A stretch of DNA of 6,647 nucleotides from an uncultured Oscillibacter sp. (GTDB lineage: Bacteria > Bacillota > Clostridia > Oscillospirales > Oscillospiraceae): assembly GCA_937884915.1 (NCBI GenBank), contig CALAAN010000184.1, positions 1 to 6,647 on the forward strand. The letters run 5' to 3'. Numbering within the stretch: position 1 is the first letter of the stretch; every line of letters starts with the position of its first letter. A program made the position numbers and the translations under genes. Positions 1 through 5,969 of this stretch are shown here, in pieces. The notes below the pieces were generated by a model. That model had not been told where the DNA came from and made no database searches. It was given only the letters and a program-made list of their open reading frames with translations.

Positions 1-1
1 G

Positions 2-34
2 ATCGCCATGGACACCGAGGCGCTCGTCGGCTAA
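2..34 (+). CDS. C-terminal tail of an upstream gene (partial)
   Basis: The last ten codons before a TAA read IAMDTEALVG. All ten sense codons end in G or C, the bias of the genes in this window, and the frame stops 20 bases before a strong hairpin terminator, as a real gene end would. The reading frame enters from outside the window, so product and family cannot be named. The gene converges on the amidohydrolase gene. Another plus-strand frame stays open a little longer, so the frame choice rests on third-position bias and the terminator spacing. Confidence 0.45.
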   Translation: MAMDTEALVG

Positions 35-53
35 GGCATCGACAATCATCTGT

Positions 54-90
54 AAAAAATCCGCTTACGAAATTCGTAAGCGGATTTTTT
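54..90. terminator. Bidirectional rho-independent terminator
   Basis: This is a perfect inverted repeat: 18 pairs (54-71 with 73-90) around a single central base at 72, so the terminal loop will in practice be a few bases. The core arm is TCCGCTTACGAA, flanked by six A on the left and six T on the right, so each strand reads a stem followed by a U-run. It lies between two converging genes, and the stop codon of the minus-strand amidohydrolase (TAA, 91-89) overlaps its edge. It should end transcription from both sides. Confidence 0.93.
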
Positions 91-1276
91 ATTGTTGATC
101 GGCAAGATACTGCATCGCGCCGTACGCGAGCAGCGCGCTGCCGCGCGGCAAAATGTCCTCGTTGAAGACGACGCTCTCGTTGTGCATCGGCTTTCCGTAG
201 CGCGCGTCCTCCTGCGCTGTACCCGCGCCGAGCAGCAGATACGCGCACGGCAGCTCGTAGGTGTAGGACGCAAAGTCCTCAGAGCCCATGCCGCCCTCGC
301 GCAGGCGGTAGACACTCTTCTCGCCGAACAGCGCTTCGGCGTACCGCGCCATCTGCTCGGTCAGCGCCTCGTCGTTTTTGAGCGGCGGCGCGCTCGCGAG
401 CTCTTCGACGCTCGCGCTGCCGCGGAACGCCCTGGCCGTCGCGTCCGCGATCTCGCCGATGCGGCGCAGGATCAGAGCGGTCACGTCGCGGTCGAACGTG
501 CGGATCGTGCCCTCGATCACGGCCTCCTGCGGGATGATGTTCGGCGCGTGGCCCGCGCTGAATTTACCCATCGTCACGATAGCGGGCGTCTTTGCGGGCA
601 GTTCGCGCGCCGTGATCTCCTGAAGCGACAAATAGATGTGCGCGGCAATATTGATCGGGTCGACGCCCGTCTCCGGCATCGCCCCGTGGCAGCCGACGCC
701 CTTGACCGTAATGCGAAACAGCGTGCAGCCCGCCATGAACGTCCCCTTGCCGCAAAGGACAAGGCCCGACGGCGTTCCGGAATTCACATGCAGCGCCATC
801 GCCGCCTGCGGCTTCGGCGCTTCGAGCACACCAGCGCGCAGCATTGTCTTTGCGCCTGTGAAGCCCTCCTCGTCGGGCTGGAAGACGAACTTCACCGTGC
901 CCTTGAGCTCGCTCTGATGCGCCTTGAGCAGCTTCGCAGCGCCCAGCAGCATCGCAGCGTGCATGTCGTGTCCGCAGGCGTGCATGCAGCCGTTTTCCGA
1001 GCGGAACGGCAGGTCGGTCTTTTCCTGCACCTTGAGCGCGTCCATATCTGCGCGCAGCAGAATGCAGCGCCCCGTGTTCTCGCCCGCGAGCTCAGCGACC
1101 ACGCCGCCGCCCAGCTCATGCGGTTCATAGCCGAGCGAGCGCAGTCTTCCTTCAACAAATTGGACCGTCTGCGGCAGATGTGCCCCGACCTCCGGCGCGC
1201 GGTGGATTGTTCTCCGGTTCTCGACGATTTCGTCTTTCATTTCGATGGCTTCCGCCAGTAAAGTCTCTCCGTTCAT
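89..1276 (-). CDS. M20D-family metallo-amidohydrolase (N-acyl-amino-acid / hippurate hydrolase type)
   Basis: A cytosolic zinc- or manganese-type peptidase-fold enzyme of 395 aa that is expected to cleave an amide bond in an N-acylated amino acid. Members include hippurate hydrolases, IAA-amino-acid hydrolases and aminoacylases. Visible family motifs are RADMDAL (75-81), HACGHD (99-104), QPDEEG (133-138), ALHV (161-164), the dimerisation-domain segment around GCHGAMPETGVDP (195-207), APNIIP (244-249), GSEDF (331-335) and MHNE (364-367). By family comparison the metal ligands are Cys101, His103, Glu137, His163 and His365, with Glu136 as general base; all are present. The ATG at 1276 is chosen because AGGAAG (1287-1282) sits five bases before it and the conserved fold starts just after; the frame stays open further upstream but overlaps the NhaC gene. 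It is the last gene of its operon, 14 bases after the antiporter stop. The substrate cannot be read from sequence. There is no signal peptide. Confidence 0.93.
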   Translation of the reverse strand: MNGETLLAEAIEMKDEIVENRRTIHRAPEVGAHLPQTVQFVEGRLRSLGYEPHELGGGVVAELAGENTGRCILLRADMDALKVQEKTDLPFRSENGCMHACGHDMHAAMLLGAAKLLKAHQSELKGTVKFVFQPDEEGFTGAKTMLRAGVLEAPKPQAAMALHVNSGTPSGLVLCGKGTFMAGCTLFRITVKGVGCHGAMPETGVDPINIAAHIYLSLQEITARELPAKTPAIVTMGKFSAGHAPNIIPQEAVIEGTIRTFDRDVTALILRRIGEIADATARAFRGSASVEELASAPPLKNDEALTEQMARYAEALFGEKSVYRLREGGMGSEDFASYTYELPCAYLLLGAGTAQEDARYGKPMHNESVVFNEDILPRGSALLAYGAMQYLADQQ

Positions 1277-1290
1277 GCAAACTTCCTTTC

Positions 1291-2604
1291 TTATTTTTGC
1301 GCGGCCGCTTTCTTTGCCGCGCGCTGCTGCGCTGTCCGCCGCGCGAGCTCGCACAGCGGCAGGATGTACAAAAAGCACGCGAGCGCCATGCCCGTCATCG
1401 GCGCGCCCACGGTCGAGAGCGGCGTCGCCCCCGCGATCGACCACGGGATCAGCGGCGCGACAACGACCGCGCTGTTTTCCAGATTGATGGCAAACTGCTC
1501 CTTGTCCCTCTGTGACGGCGCGCAGAGCTGGTGCGTCAGAATGATCGTCAGCGTCTGGTTGCAGGCAAGAAGGCCCGCCAGAACCGCCGTCACCAGCATC
1601 GAAGCGTAGGGCGAGGTTTTCTCGCTCAGCGCCGTAACGCGCCCGCACAGCCCGTCGAGAAGCCCCGTCTTACGGAAAATGCCGGAATACGCCGACGAGA
1701 TCATCACGATCAGCGCCACGCGCACCATCGAAATGATGCCGCCGCCGTTGAGCATCGCGCCGACCTCGGCGTCCGCCGCCGTGTAGCCCAGAATCGCTGT
1801 CTTGAGGATCGTCACCGCGTCCAGATGGCGCAGGAAAATACACAGCACGATCGCCGCCAGGATGCTGGCCGACATCGCCTTTTTCACGTTCACGCGCAGG
1901 ACCGACAGGATCAAAATGAGCACTGCCGGCAGGCACATGATCCAGTGGAGCGTCATCTCGCACCCGTAGAGCGACCACAGTTCGCCCGCCGCGCCGCTGC
2001 CGCTTTTCACCATGCCAAGCGCCGCATAGACACCGCAGCTCAGTAAAAACGGCACGAGTGCGGTCTTGAGCATGCGCTTGATGTTGTCGTAAATGTTCGT
2101 CTCCGTCAGCTCGCTCACGAGCAGTGCGCTCGTCGAAACCGGCGAGCAGCGGTCGCCGAAGTACACACCCGAGAGCATCGCACCGCCGAGCAGCACAGGG
2201 TCCATGCCCATCGAAATACCGACGCTCACGCAGATGGTACCCATCGTCGCCGCTGTGCCGAACGCCGTACCCGTCAGCATCGAGACGCCGCAGTTTAAGA
2301 GAAACGTCATCAGCAGCAGAATTTCCGGTCGGATAAGGTCGACAGCGCAGCAGACGATGAACGGCAGCGTGCCGCACGCGCGCCAGAGCGCCGTCAGAAT
2401 GCCGATGAGCGGAAAGACAAGCAGCACGCTTGCCGACGTCTTCACGCCCGAGCAGATCATCTTCCCGAGCTCTTTCCACGAAAAGCCCTGCTTTTTGCCG
2501 TACAGTGTGAAGATCACAAGCCCTGCCAGAAGCGCATAGAGGATATTCGTCTCCAGCACGATGCAAACAAGCAGCGCAAGGCAGAATAAAACGATCGCAG
2601 ACAT
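1291..2604 (-). CDS. NhaC-family Na+/H+ (or Na+/organic acid) antiporter
   Basis: An integral membrane carrier of 437 aa, hydrophobic almost throughout. Recognisable NhaC-family signatures are TGTAFGTAATMG (111-122), GVYFGDRCSPVSTSALL (146-162) and, in the second half, ENSAVVVAPLIPWSIAG (376-392). These give the two-halved arrangement of the family, with a short basic cytoplasmic tail (ARRTAQQRAAKKAAAQK). The family exchanges Na+ for H+, but relatives such as MleN exchange malate for lactate coupled to Na+/H+, so an organic-acid role is possible. The ATG at 2604 is supported by GGGAGG (2616-2611) six bases upstream. The gene lies between the AEC transporter and the amidohydrolase, and its stop overlaps the region of the next gene's ribosome-binding site. 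Its place in the operon suggests it either handles the hydrolase's substrate or product, or supplies the ion gradient for that transport; this is inference. Length and motifs look intact. Confidence 0.9.
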   Translation of the reverse strand: MSAIVLFCLALLVCIVLETNILYALLAGLVIFTLYGKKQGFSWKELGKMICSGVKTSASVLLVFPLIGILTALWRACGTLPFIVCCAVDLIRPEILLLMTFLLNCGVSMLTGTAFGTAATMGTICVSVGISMGMDPVLLGGAMLSGVYFGDRCSPVSTSALLVSELTETNIYDNIKRMLKTALVPFLLSCGVYAALGMVKSGSGAAGELWSLYGCEMTLHWIMCLPAVLILILSVLRVNVKKAMSASILAAIVLCIFLRHLDAVTILKTAILGYTAADAEVGAMLNGGGIISMVRVALIVMISSAYSGIFRKTGLLDGLCGRVTALSEKTSPYASMLVTAVLAGLLACNQTLTIILTHQLCAPSQRDKEQFAINLENSAVVVAPLIPWSIAGATPLSTVGAPMTGMALACFLYILPLCELARRTAQQRAAKKAAAQK

Positions 2605-2638
2605 CCCGATCCTCCCTATCTTTTCTCAGCACATTCAC

Positions 2639-2668
2639 AGTATCGCTATCTTAGCACGAAGCAATCAA
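2639..2668 (-). promoter_or_regulatory. Weak candidate internal promoter before the NhaC gene
   Basis: In the 79-base gap between the AEC stop and the NhaC start, the minus strand has TTGATT (2668-2663) and GATACT (2644-2639) spaced by 18 bases, each matching four of six consensus positions. An overlapping extended -10 (TGCTAAGAT, 2656-2648) lacks a good -35. The gap has no convincing terminator, so readthrough from the upstream promoter is at least as likely. Confidence 0.25.
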
Positions 2669-2683
2669 AAAGAAAACCCGTTT

Positions 2684-3601
2684 TTATCCCACCGCATACG
2701 CCCACAGCGGCAGCGTCAGCATGGACAAAAACGTTGTAAATACAACATTCTGCGCGGCAAACGGCGCGTCGCTGCCGTACTTGGCCGCGAAGATGGCCGC
2801 CGTCGCGCCCGCGGGCATGCCCGTCATCAGGACGCTCACGCCGAGCGCCGTCGGCTCAAGATGCAAAAGCAGCCCGACGCCCAGCGCCGCCGCGGGCAGC
2901 AGCGCGAGCCGCAGCACGCTGAACTTGACCGTGTCGCGGCTCACGATGCTTTTGAGCGGCACATCTGTCAGGATCGTGCCGATGATGAACATCGTCAGCG
3001 CGGAGTTGCAGTTCCCGATGTACTTCACGGTGTTCAGGGTCACAGACGGCAGCTGCACCTGCGTGATCATGCAAAGAAGTCCCAAGTAGATGGCGACAAG
3101 ACAGGGGTGCATCAGCATTTTTTTGATGACCTTTTTCTTCTCCACCGTCTCGCCCGCGACAAAGTACGTCGTGCCGACCGACCACATCACAATGCGCATC
3201 GGGATGAGAAAAATGGACGTATAGAGCACGCCGACCTCGTTGTAGATGCCCTCGGCGATGGGATTACCGAGAAAGCCGCTCATGGGAACGATGGTGCAGT
3301 ATTGCAGCACCTTTTTCCGCTGCGCATCATAGCGGTTAAAAAGAAAGCGATTCAAGGCAAGACACAAAAGCTGCATGATGACCGCGCTCACAAGCAACAT
3401 CGCACAGGATCTGAGCACGCCCACTCCCAGCTCGATCAGGCTGGATTTGAAGATGTTGCACGGGATGACCACGTTGATACACAGATCGGACAAGCACTTT
3501 TTGCCGTTCTCGTCGATAACGCCCTTCTTTTTGAGCAGCGCACCGATCAGCATCATCGCAAAAAGCGTCAGCTGCAAGCTCCCCAGCTCTAAAATGCTCA
3601 C
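2684..3601 (-). CDS. AEC-family transporter (auxin efflux carrier type, PF03547-like)
   Basis: A membrane transporter of 305 aa with about ten hydrophobic segments. The start region LQLTLFAMMLIGALLKKKGVI, followed by NVVIPCNIF (43-51), GFLGNPI (109-115) and GMPAGATAAIFAAKYG (261-276), is typical of the bacterial AEC family. Characterised members carry small organic acids or amino acids (for example malate, malonate, or lysine efflux). The GTG at 3601 is preferred because GGGAGAG (3612-3606) lies just upstream and the protein then begins exactly where family members begin. The open frame extends upstream to 3757 with arginine-rich, non-conserved sequence that is more likely leader. It is the first gene of a minus-strand operon with the NhaC antiporter and the M20D hydrolase, divergent from a LysR regulator. 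That arrangement suggests regulated transport of the hydrolase's substrate or product. Direction and ligand cannot be told from sequence. Confidence 0.9.
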   Translation of the reverse strand: MSILELGSLQLTLFAMMLIGALLKKKGVIDENGKKCLSDLCINVVIPCNIFKSSLIELGVGVLRSCAMLLVSAVIMQLLCLALNRFLFNRYDAQRKKVLQYCTIVPMSGFLGNPIAEGIYNEVGVLYTSIFLIPMRIVMWSVGTTYFVAGETVEKKKVIKKMLMHPCLVAIYLGLLCMITQVQLPSVTLNTVKYIGNCNSALTMFIIGTILTDVPLKSIVSRDTVKFSVLRLALLPAAALGVGLLLHLEPTALGVSVLMTGMPAGATAAIFAAKYGSDAPFAAQNVVFTTFLSMLTLPLWAYAVG

Positions 3602-3786
3602 GTTTCTCTCCCGCCGTCCTCTCCGGTATGCCCTGTGAGCCGGAGCACGGCAGGCAGAAATTGCAAAATCTCCTGTCGATGCTCCGGCTGTCAGGTTCCC
3701 CCACGCAAAGCGAACGAACGCGTGTGGATGGCGGCGCGGCGAAAAAGAAAAAGCCACGCGCTTTGCCGACCGCTCTGCTTTTCGCT
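3602..3786 (-). promoter_or_regulatory. Long 5' leader of the AEC-NhaC-M20D operon
   Basis: If transcription starts about seven bases past the -10 box at 3793-3798, the message has roughly 185 untranslated bases. Near its 5' end a short stem (AAAGC, 3764-3760, with GCTTT, 3754-3750) runs into a U-rich stretch (complement of 3741-3752), a weak terminator-like shape. Competing pairings with the later CACGCG and CGCTTTG segments are possible. A larger hairpin follows, then the ribosome-binding site. I do not recognise a known riboswitch class. An alternative reading is an N-terminally extended AEC protein starting at GTG 3757, but that stretch lacks family similarity. Confidence 0.4.
3632..3695 (-). 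promoter_or_regulatory. Large leader hairpin upstream of the AEC start
   Basis: A perfect 10-bp inverted repeat, AGCCGGAGCA (3638-3647) with TGCTCCGGCT (3680-3689), encloses a second arm CGGCAGG (3648-3654) with CCTGTCG (3672-3678). The second arm has one non-Watson-Crick position, with a bulge at 3679. An outer CCTG/CAGG arm (3632-3635, 3692-3695) lies across a 2x2 internal loop. In the minus-strand message it ends 30 bases before the GTG start and 20 bases before the Shine-Dalgarno core. No U-run follows on either strand, so it is not a standard terminator. Regulatory function is inferred. Confidence 0.5.
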
Positions 3787-3792
3787 GCCTTT

Positions 3793-3821
3793 AGTATAAG
3801 TGAGAATTTCCATCTTGTAAA
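3793..3821 (-). promoter_or_regulatory. Sigma-70/sigma-A type promoter for the AEC-NhaC-M20D operon
   Basis: On the minus strand, TTTACA (3821-3816) and TATACT (3798-3793) each match five of six consensus positions and are separated by exactly 17 bases. The region is AT-rich against a GC-rich background. It points at the AEC gene and sits between two divergent genes, which is the expected place. Transcription would begin near 3786. Confidence 0.75.
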
Positions 3822-3823
3822 AC

Positions 3824-3832
3824 TGTTAAAAT
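3824..3832 (+). promoter_or_regulatory. Candidate extended -10 promoter for the LysR regulator
   Basis: TGTTAAAAT combines a TGN extension with TAAAAT, five of six matches to the -10 consensus. No good -35 is found 17 bases upstream. An alternative pair, TTGTAA (3815-3820) and TATATT (3836-3841), has a short 15-base spacer. Either would overlap the opposing promoter at 3793-3821, so the two transcription units probably compete or are co-controlled. Confidence 0.4.
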
Positions 3833-3839
3833 TGATATA

Positions 3840-3861
3840 TTCTACAGGAAACAGCTGTGAA
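3840..3861. promoter_or_regulatory. Dyad, possible LysR-type operator
   Basis: TTCTACAG and CTGTGAA form an imperfect inverted repeat around seven bases. The right half contains the 8-bp palindrome ACAGCTGT (3851-3858). Its centre, near 3851, is about 65 bases upstream of the inferred start of the divergent operon. That is the usual distance of a LysR-family recognition site from the promoter it activates. It also overlaps the regulator's own leader, fitting autoregulation. Position supports the idea; the motif itself is only weakly LysR-like. Confidence 0.35.
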
Positions 3862-3873
3862 GGGAGCGTTCCC

Positions 3874-4797
3874 GTGAATTTCCATTCCCTTGACTATTTT
3901 CTCGTGCTCGCACGGGAGAATAACTTCACCCGCGCTGCCGAAGCGCTGCACATCACGCAGCAATCGCTCTCGTCCCACATCGCGGGGCTTGAAAGGGAGC
4001 TTGGCTGCACGCTCCTTGTGCGCCGCACGCCGCTTGAGCTCACCTACGCGGGCCGGACGTTTCTGCGCTACGCCGAATCCATCGGGCAGACGCGGCAGGC
4101 CATGGAGCGCGAATTCTGCGACATTTCCGAAAATCAGAAGGGCGAGCTGCGCGTCGGCATCGCCTATACGCGCGGTCACGCCATTATGCCGCGCCTGATC
4201 CCCGCTTTTCAGCGTGCATATCCAAACGTCGCGGTGCAGCTGCTCGAGAGCTCGAACGAGGGGCTGCAAAAGATGCTGCTTGACAACACGGTGGACCTGG
4301 CTATTGCCAACTTTCCGCATGCTCTGCCCGGGATCGAGCTGGAACACTTCTACATGGAAGACATCGTCCTCTGTCTCACCGATACACTGCTGGAGCGTTT
4401 CCCCATTGATCTTGCCCTCTGCGCACAGCACGCCGCACAGGGAGACTTTCGTCCAATGCAAAATCTCCCCTTTCTCTATTGCAGTGCGGAAGATGTTGCC
4501 GGACGGATCGGGCGCGAGCTGTTTCATGCCTCCGATTTTCAGCCCCGGCGCATGATCCGCTCTGAAAATGTGGAAACACTGCTGGCGCTTTGCGACGCGG
4601 GAGAAGGCGTATGTCTCTGCCCGCGAAATCTTGTCCACACAGCCATTCCGCCCGAACATCTGAGTCACCTGCATGTTCTTCCTCTTTCCGATGCGGCGCG
4701 CTATCCCATGCATTTCGGCTATCATAGCCGCTCGTATCAGTGGAGCGTCATCTCCGAATTCATCCGAATCGCCCGCGAGCAGATCGAATCTGCATAA
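3874..4797 (+). CDS. LysR-type transcriptional regulator
   Basis: A DNA-binding regulator of 307 aa, the usual family length. The winged helix-turn-helix is at the N-terminus: SLDYFLVLARENNFTRAAEA leads into HITQQSLSSHIAGLERELG (26-44), followed by the wing and linker helix (about 50-85). The ligand-binding domain begins at GELRVGIAYTRG (90-101) and has the family-type segments LPRLIPAF-like (106-112), DLAIANFP (141-148) and ENVETLLALCDAGEGVCLCP (231-250). GTG at 3874 is chosen because AAGGGAG (3860-3866) lies seven bases upstream and the HTH starts where it should; the frame is open to 3628 but that part is not protein-like. Two TAA stops stand in tandem. It is divergent from the AEC-NhaC-M20D operon across 272 bases, so it most likely activates that operon with a substrate-related co-inducer and represses itself. 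The inducer is unknown. It converges with the agmatine deiminase gene. Confidence 0.94.
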   Translation: MNFHSLDYFLVLARENNFTRAAEALHITQQSLSSHIAGLERELGCTLLVRRTPLELTYAGRTFLRYAESIGQTRQAMEREFCDISENQKGELRVGIAYTRGHAIMPRLIPAFQRAYPNVAVQLLESSNEGLQKMLLDNTVDLAIANFPHALPGIELEHFYMEDIVLCLTDTLLERFPIDLALCAQHAAQGDFRPMQNLPFLYCSAEDVAGRIGRELFHASDFQPRRMIRSENVETLLALCDAGEGVCLCPRNLVHTAIPPEHLSHLHVLPLSDAARYPMHFGYHSRSYQWSVISEFIRIAREQIESA

Positions 4798-4801
4798 TAA
4801 A

Positions 4802-4838
4802 CGCCGCCCGTACGCTTGCATGGGCGGCGCTCTTTTTT
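4802..4838. terminator. Rho-independent terminator between converging genes
   Basis: An 8-bp GC-rich stem, CGCCGCCC (4802-4809) with GGGCGGCG (4822-4829), is followed on the plus strand by CTCTTTTTT, a good terminator for the LysR gene. The loop can add a few inner pairs. Read from the other strand, the stem is followed by GTTTATTAT, a weaker U-tract, so it may also end the agmatine deiminase message. The stop codon of that gene (4839-4837) overlaps the T-run. Confidence 0.88.
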
Positions 4839-5940
4839 ACTTCTTCGCCGCGGGCTGCTGCTGGGTGATGCAGTGGATGTTGCCGCCGCCGAAGGCGATC
4901 TCCTTCGTCTGCACGCCCACGACCTCGCGGTCGGGGAACATCTTCTGTACCTGCTCGAGGGCGAGCGCGTCGTTTTCATCGCCGTACTGCGGCAGGATGA
5001 CCGCGCCGTTGACGATCAAAAAGTTCATATACGACGCGATGCTGACCTCGCCATCCTCGCGCGCTATCGTGCCCTCGACGGCGTCGATGGTGTCCGCGCC
5101 CTCGAGTAAGCACGGCTTTTTCGTCAGGCAGAGCTTGTGGACCTTTAATTTGCGGCCCTTGGCGTCCGTCGCCTCGCTCAGGAATCTGTACGCCGCCTGC
5201 GCCTGCTCGTAAAACGGATGGTTCTTGTCCTCCGTCCAGATGCACGCGACCTCACCGGGTGCGACGAAGCACGCCACGTCATCGATGTGCCCGTTCGTCT
5301 CGTCGGGGTCGATGCCGTCCTTGATCCACAGCACCTTCTCGCAGCCGAGGTAGTCGCGCAGCATCTGCTCGATCTCTTCTCTGCTCTTGTCGGGGTTGCG
5401 GCCCTCGGACAGCAGGCACATCTCGGTCGTCAGCACCGTGCCCTCGCCGTCGACGTGGATGGAGCCTCCCTCGAGCACGAAGCCCTCCGTGCGGTAGCTG
5501 TCCACGTCCGCGATCTCACAGATCTTGCGCGCGATCTGGTCGTCCTTGTCCCAGGGGAAATACAGCCCGTCGACGAGCCCGCCCCAGGCGTTGAACTCCC
5601 AGTCCACCGCGCGAAGACCTCCCTTGTCGTTCACAACGAAGGTCGGCCCGCAGTCGCGCACCCAGGCGTCGTCGCTCTCGAGCTCCACGACACGGATATT
5701 TTCGGGGAGCTTGGCGCGCGCATTCTGATACTGGCGCACCGATGCGCCGACGGTGACCTTTTCAAATCTTGCGATGGCCTTGGCTACATCCGCGAATGCC
5801 TTCTGCGCGGGCTTGCCGCCGTCGCGCCAGTTGTCGTTTCGCTCGGGCCAGAGCATCCACACGCCCTGCTGAGGCTCAAATTCGGCGGGCATGCGATACC
5901 CGTCCTGCTTCGGCGTTGTGCCGGTGATTCGTTTTGCCAT
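4837..5940 (-). CDS. aguA: Agmatine deiminase (EC 3.5.3.12)
   Basis: A cytosolic enzyme of 367 aa from the guanidino-group-modifying (pentein) superfamily. It converts agmatine to N-carbamoylputrescine and ammonia, the first step from agmatine to putrescine. Visible motifs are MPAEFEPQQGVWMLWPER (17-34), DDAWVRDCGPTF (90-101), EGGSIHVDGEGT (157-168), ETNGHIDD (214-221) and GGGNIHCITQQQP (351-363). The catalytic set is complete: Asp96, His218, Asp220 and the nucleophile Cys357. As I recall it, this matches the numbering of the Enterococcus faecalis enzyme. Length is normal. ATG at 5940 has AAGGAG (5954-5949) eight bases upstream. It follows the permease by 29 bases, so the two are co-transcribed. 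A convergent terminator follows directly, so no carbamate kinase or carbamoyltransferase gene lies downstream in the same unit. Peptidylarginine deiminase relatives are the alternative, but the full-length motif pattern favours agmatine. Confidence 0.96.
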   Translation of the reverse strand: MAKRITGTTPKQDGYRMPAEFEPQQGVWMLWPERNDNWRDGGKPAQKAFADVAKAIARFEKVTVGASVRQYQNARAKLPENIRVVELESDDAWVRDCGPTFVVNDKGGLRAVDWEFNAWGGLVDGLYFPWDKDDQIARKICEIADVDSYRTEGFVLEGGSIHVDGEGTVLTTEMCLLSEGRNPDKSREEIEQMLRDYLGCEKVLWIKDGIDPDETNGHIDDVACFVAPGEVACIWTEDKNHPFYEQAQAAYRFLSEATDAKGRKLKVHKLCLTKKPCLLEGADTIDAVEGTIAREDGEVSIASYMNFLIVNGAVILPQYGDENDALALEQVQKMFPDREVVGVQTKEIAFGGGNIHCITQQQPAAKK

Positions 5941-5969
5941 AAATTTGTCTCCTTATGATGAAACCGTAC

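Noticed and set aside
92..1261. Long plus-strand open frame (389 codons) opposite the amidohydrolase gene
   Set aside because: Its translation is low-complexity and rich in Arg, Ala and His, with no family motif. The opposite strand encodes an enzyme with every catalytic residue in place. It is open because the DNA is GC-rich.
89..1276. The M20D enzyme as the missing N-carbamoylputrescine hydrolase of the agmatine pathway
   Set aside because: Known N-carbamoylputrescine amidases belong to the nitrilase superfamily. M20 enzymes acting on carbamoyl or ureido groups belong to a different subgroup that lacks the HACGHD-type motif seen here. The two genes are also in separate transcription units divided by the LysR gene.
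2605..2683. Terminator in the AEC-NhaC gap
   Set aside because: There is only a short A-run/T-run pairing (AAAAC with GTTTT, almost no loop) and no stable GC stem, so I do not call a terminator.
1670..3592. Further long open frames overlapping the two transporter genes: 1670-2638 on the minus strand and 2561-3592 on the plus strand
   Set aside because: Both show the His/Arg/Asp-rich composition typical of out-of-frame GC-rich sequence, lack hydrophobic segments or motifs, and overlap clearly recognisable membrane protein genes.
3846..3857. CAGGAAACAGCT resembles the lacZ/M13 reverse primer site of cloning vectors
   Set aside because: The match stops after about a dozen bases. The flanks are not vector: an AT-rich promoter region lies upstream and a LysR gene downstream. 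GGAAACAG next to a ribosome-binding site is easily met by chance.
3826..4821. Minus-strand open frame of 331 codons opposite the LysR gene
   Set aside because: The plus strand gives a complete LysR protein with a proper helix-turn-helix, ribosome-binding site and terminator. The minus frame would run through that terminator and shows no family features.
5218..5958. Plus-strand open frame of 246 codons opposite agmatine deiminase
   Set aside because: Its Val/Leu/Asp/Arg-rich translation mirrors the aguA codons and has no recognisable domain, while aguA is complete with its catalytic set.
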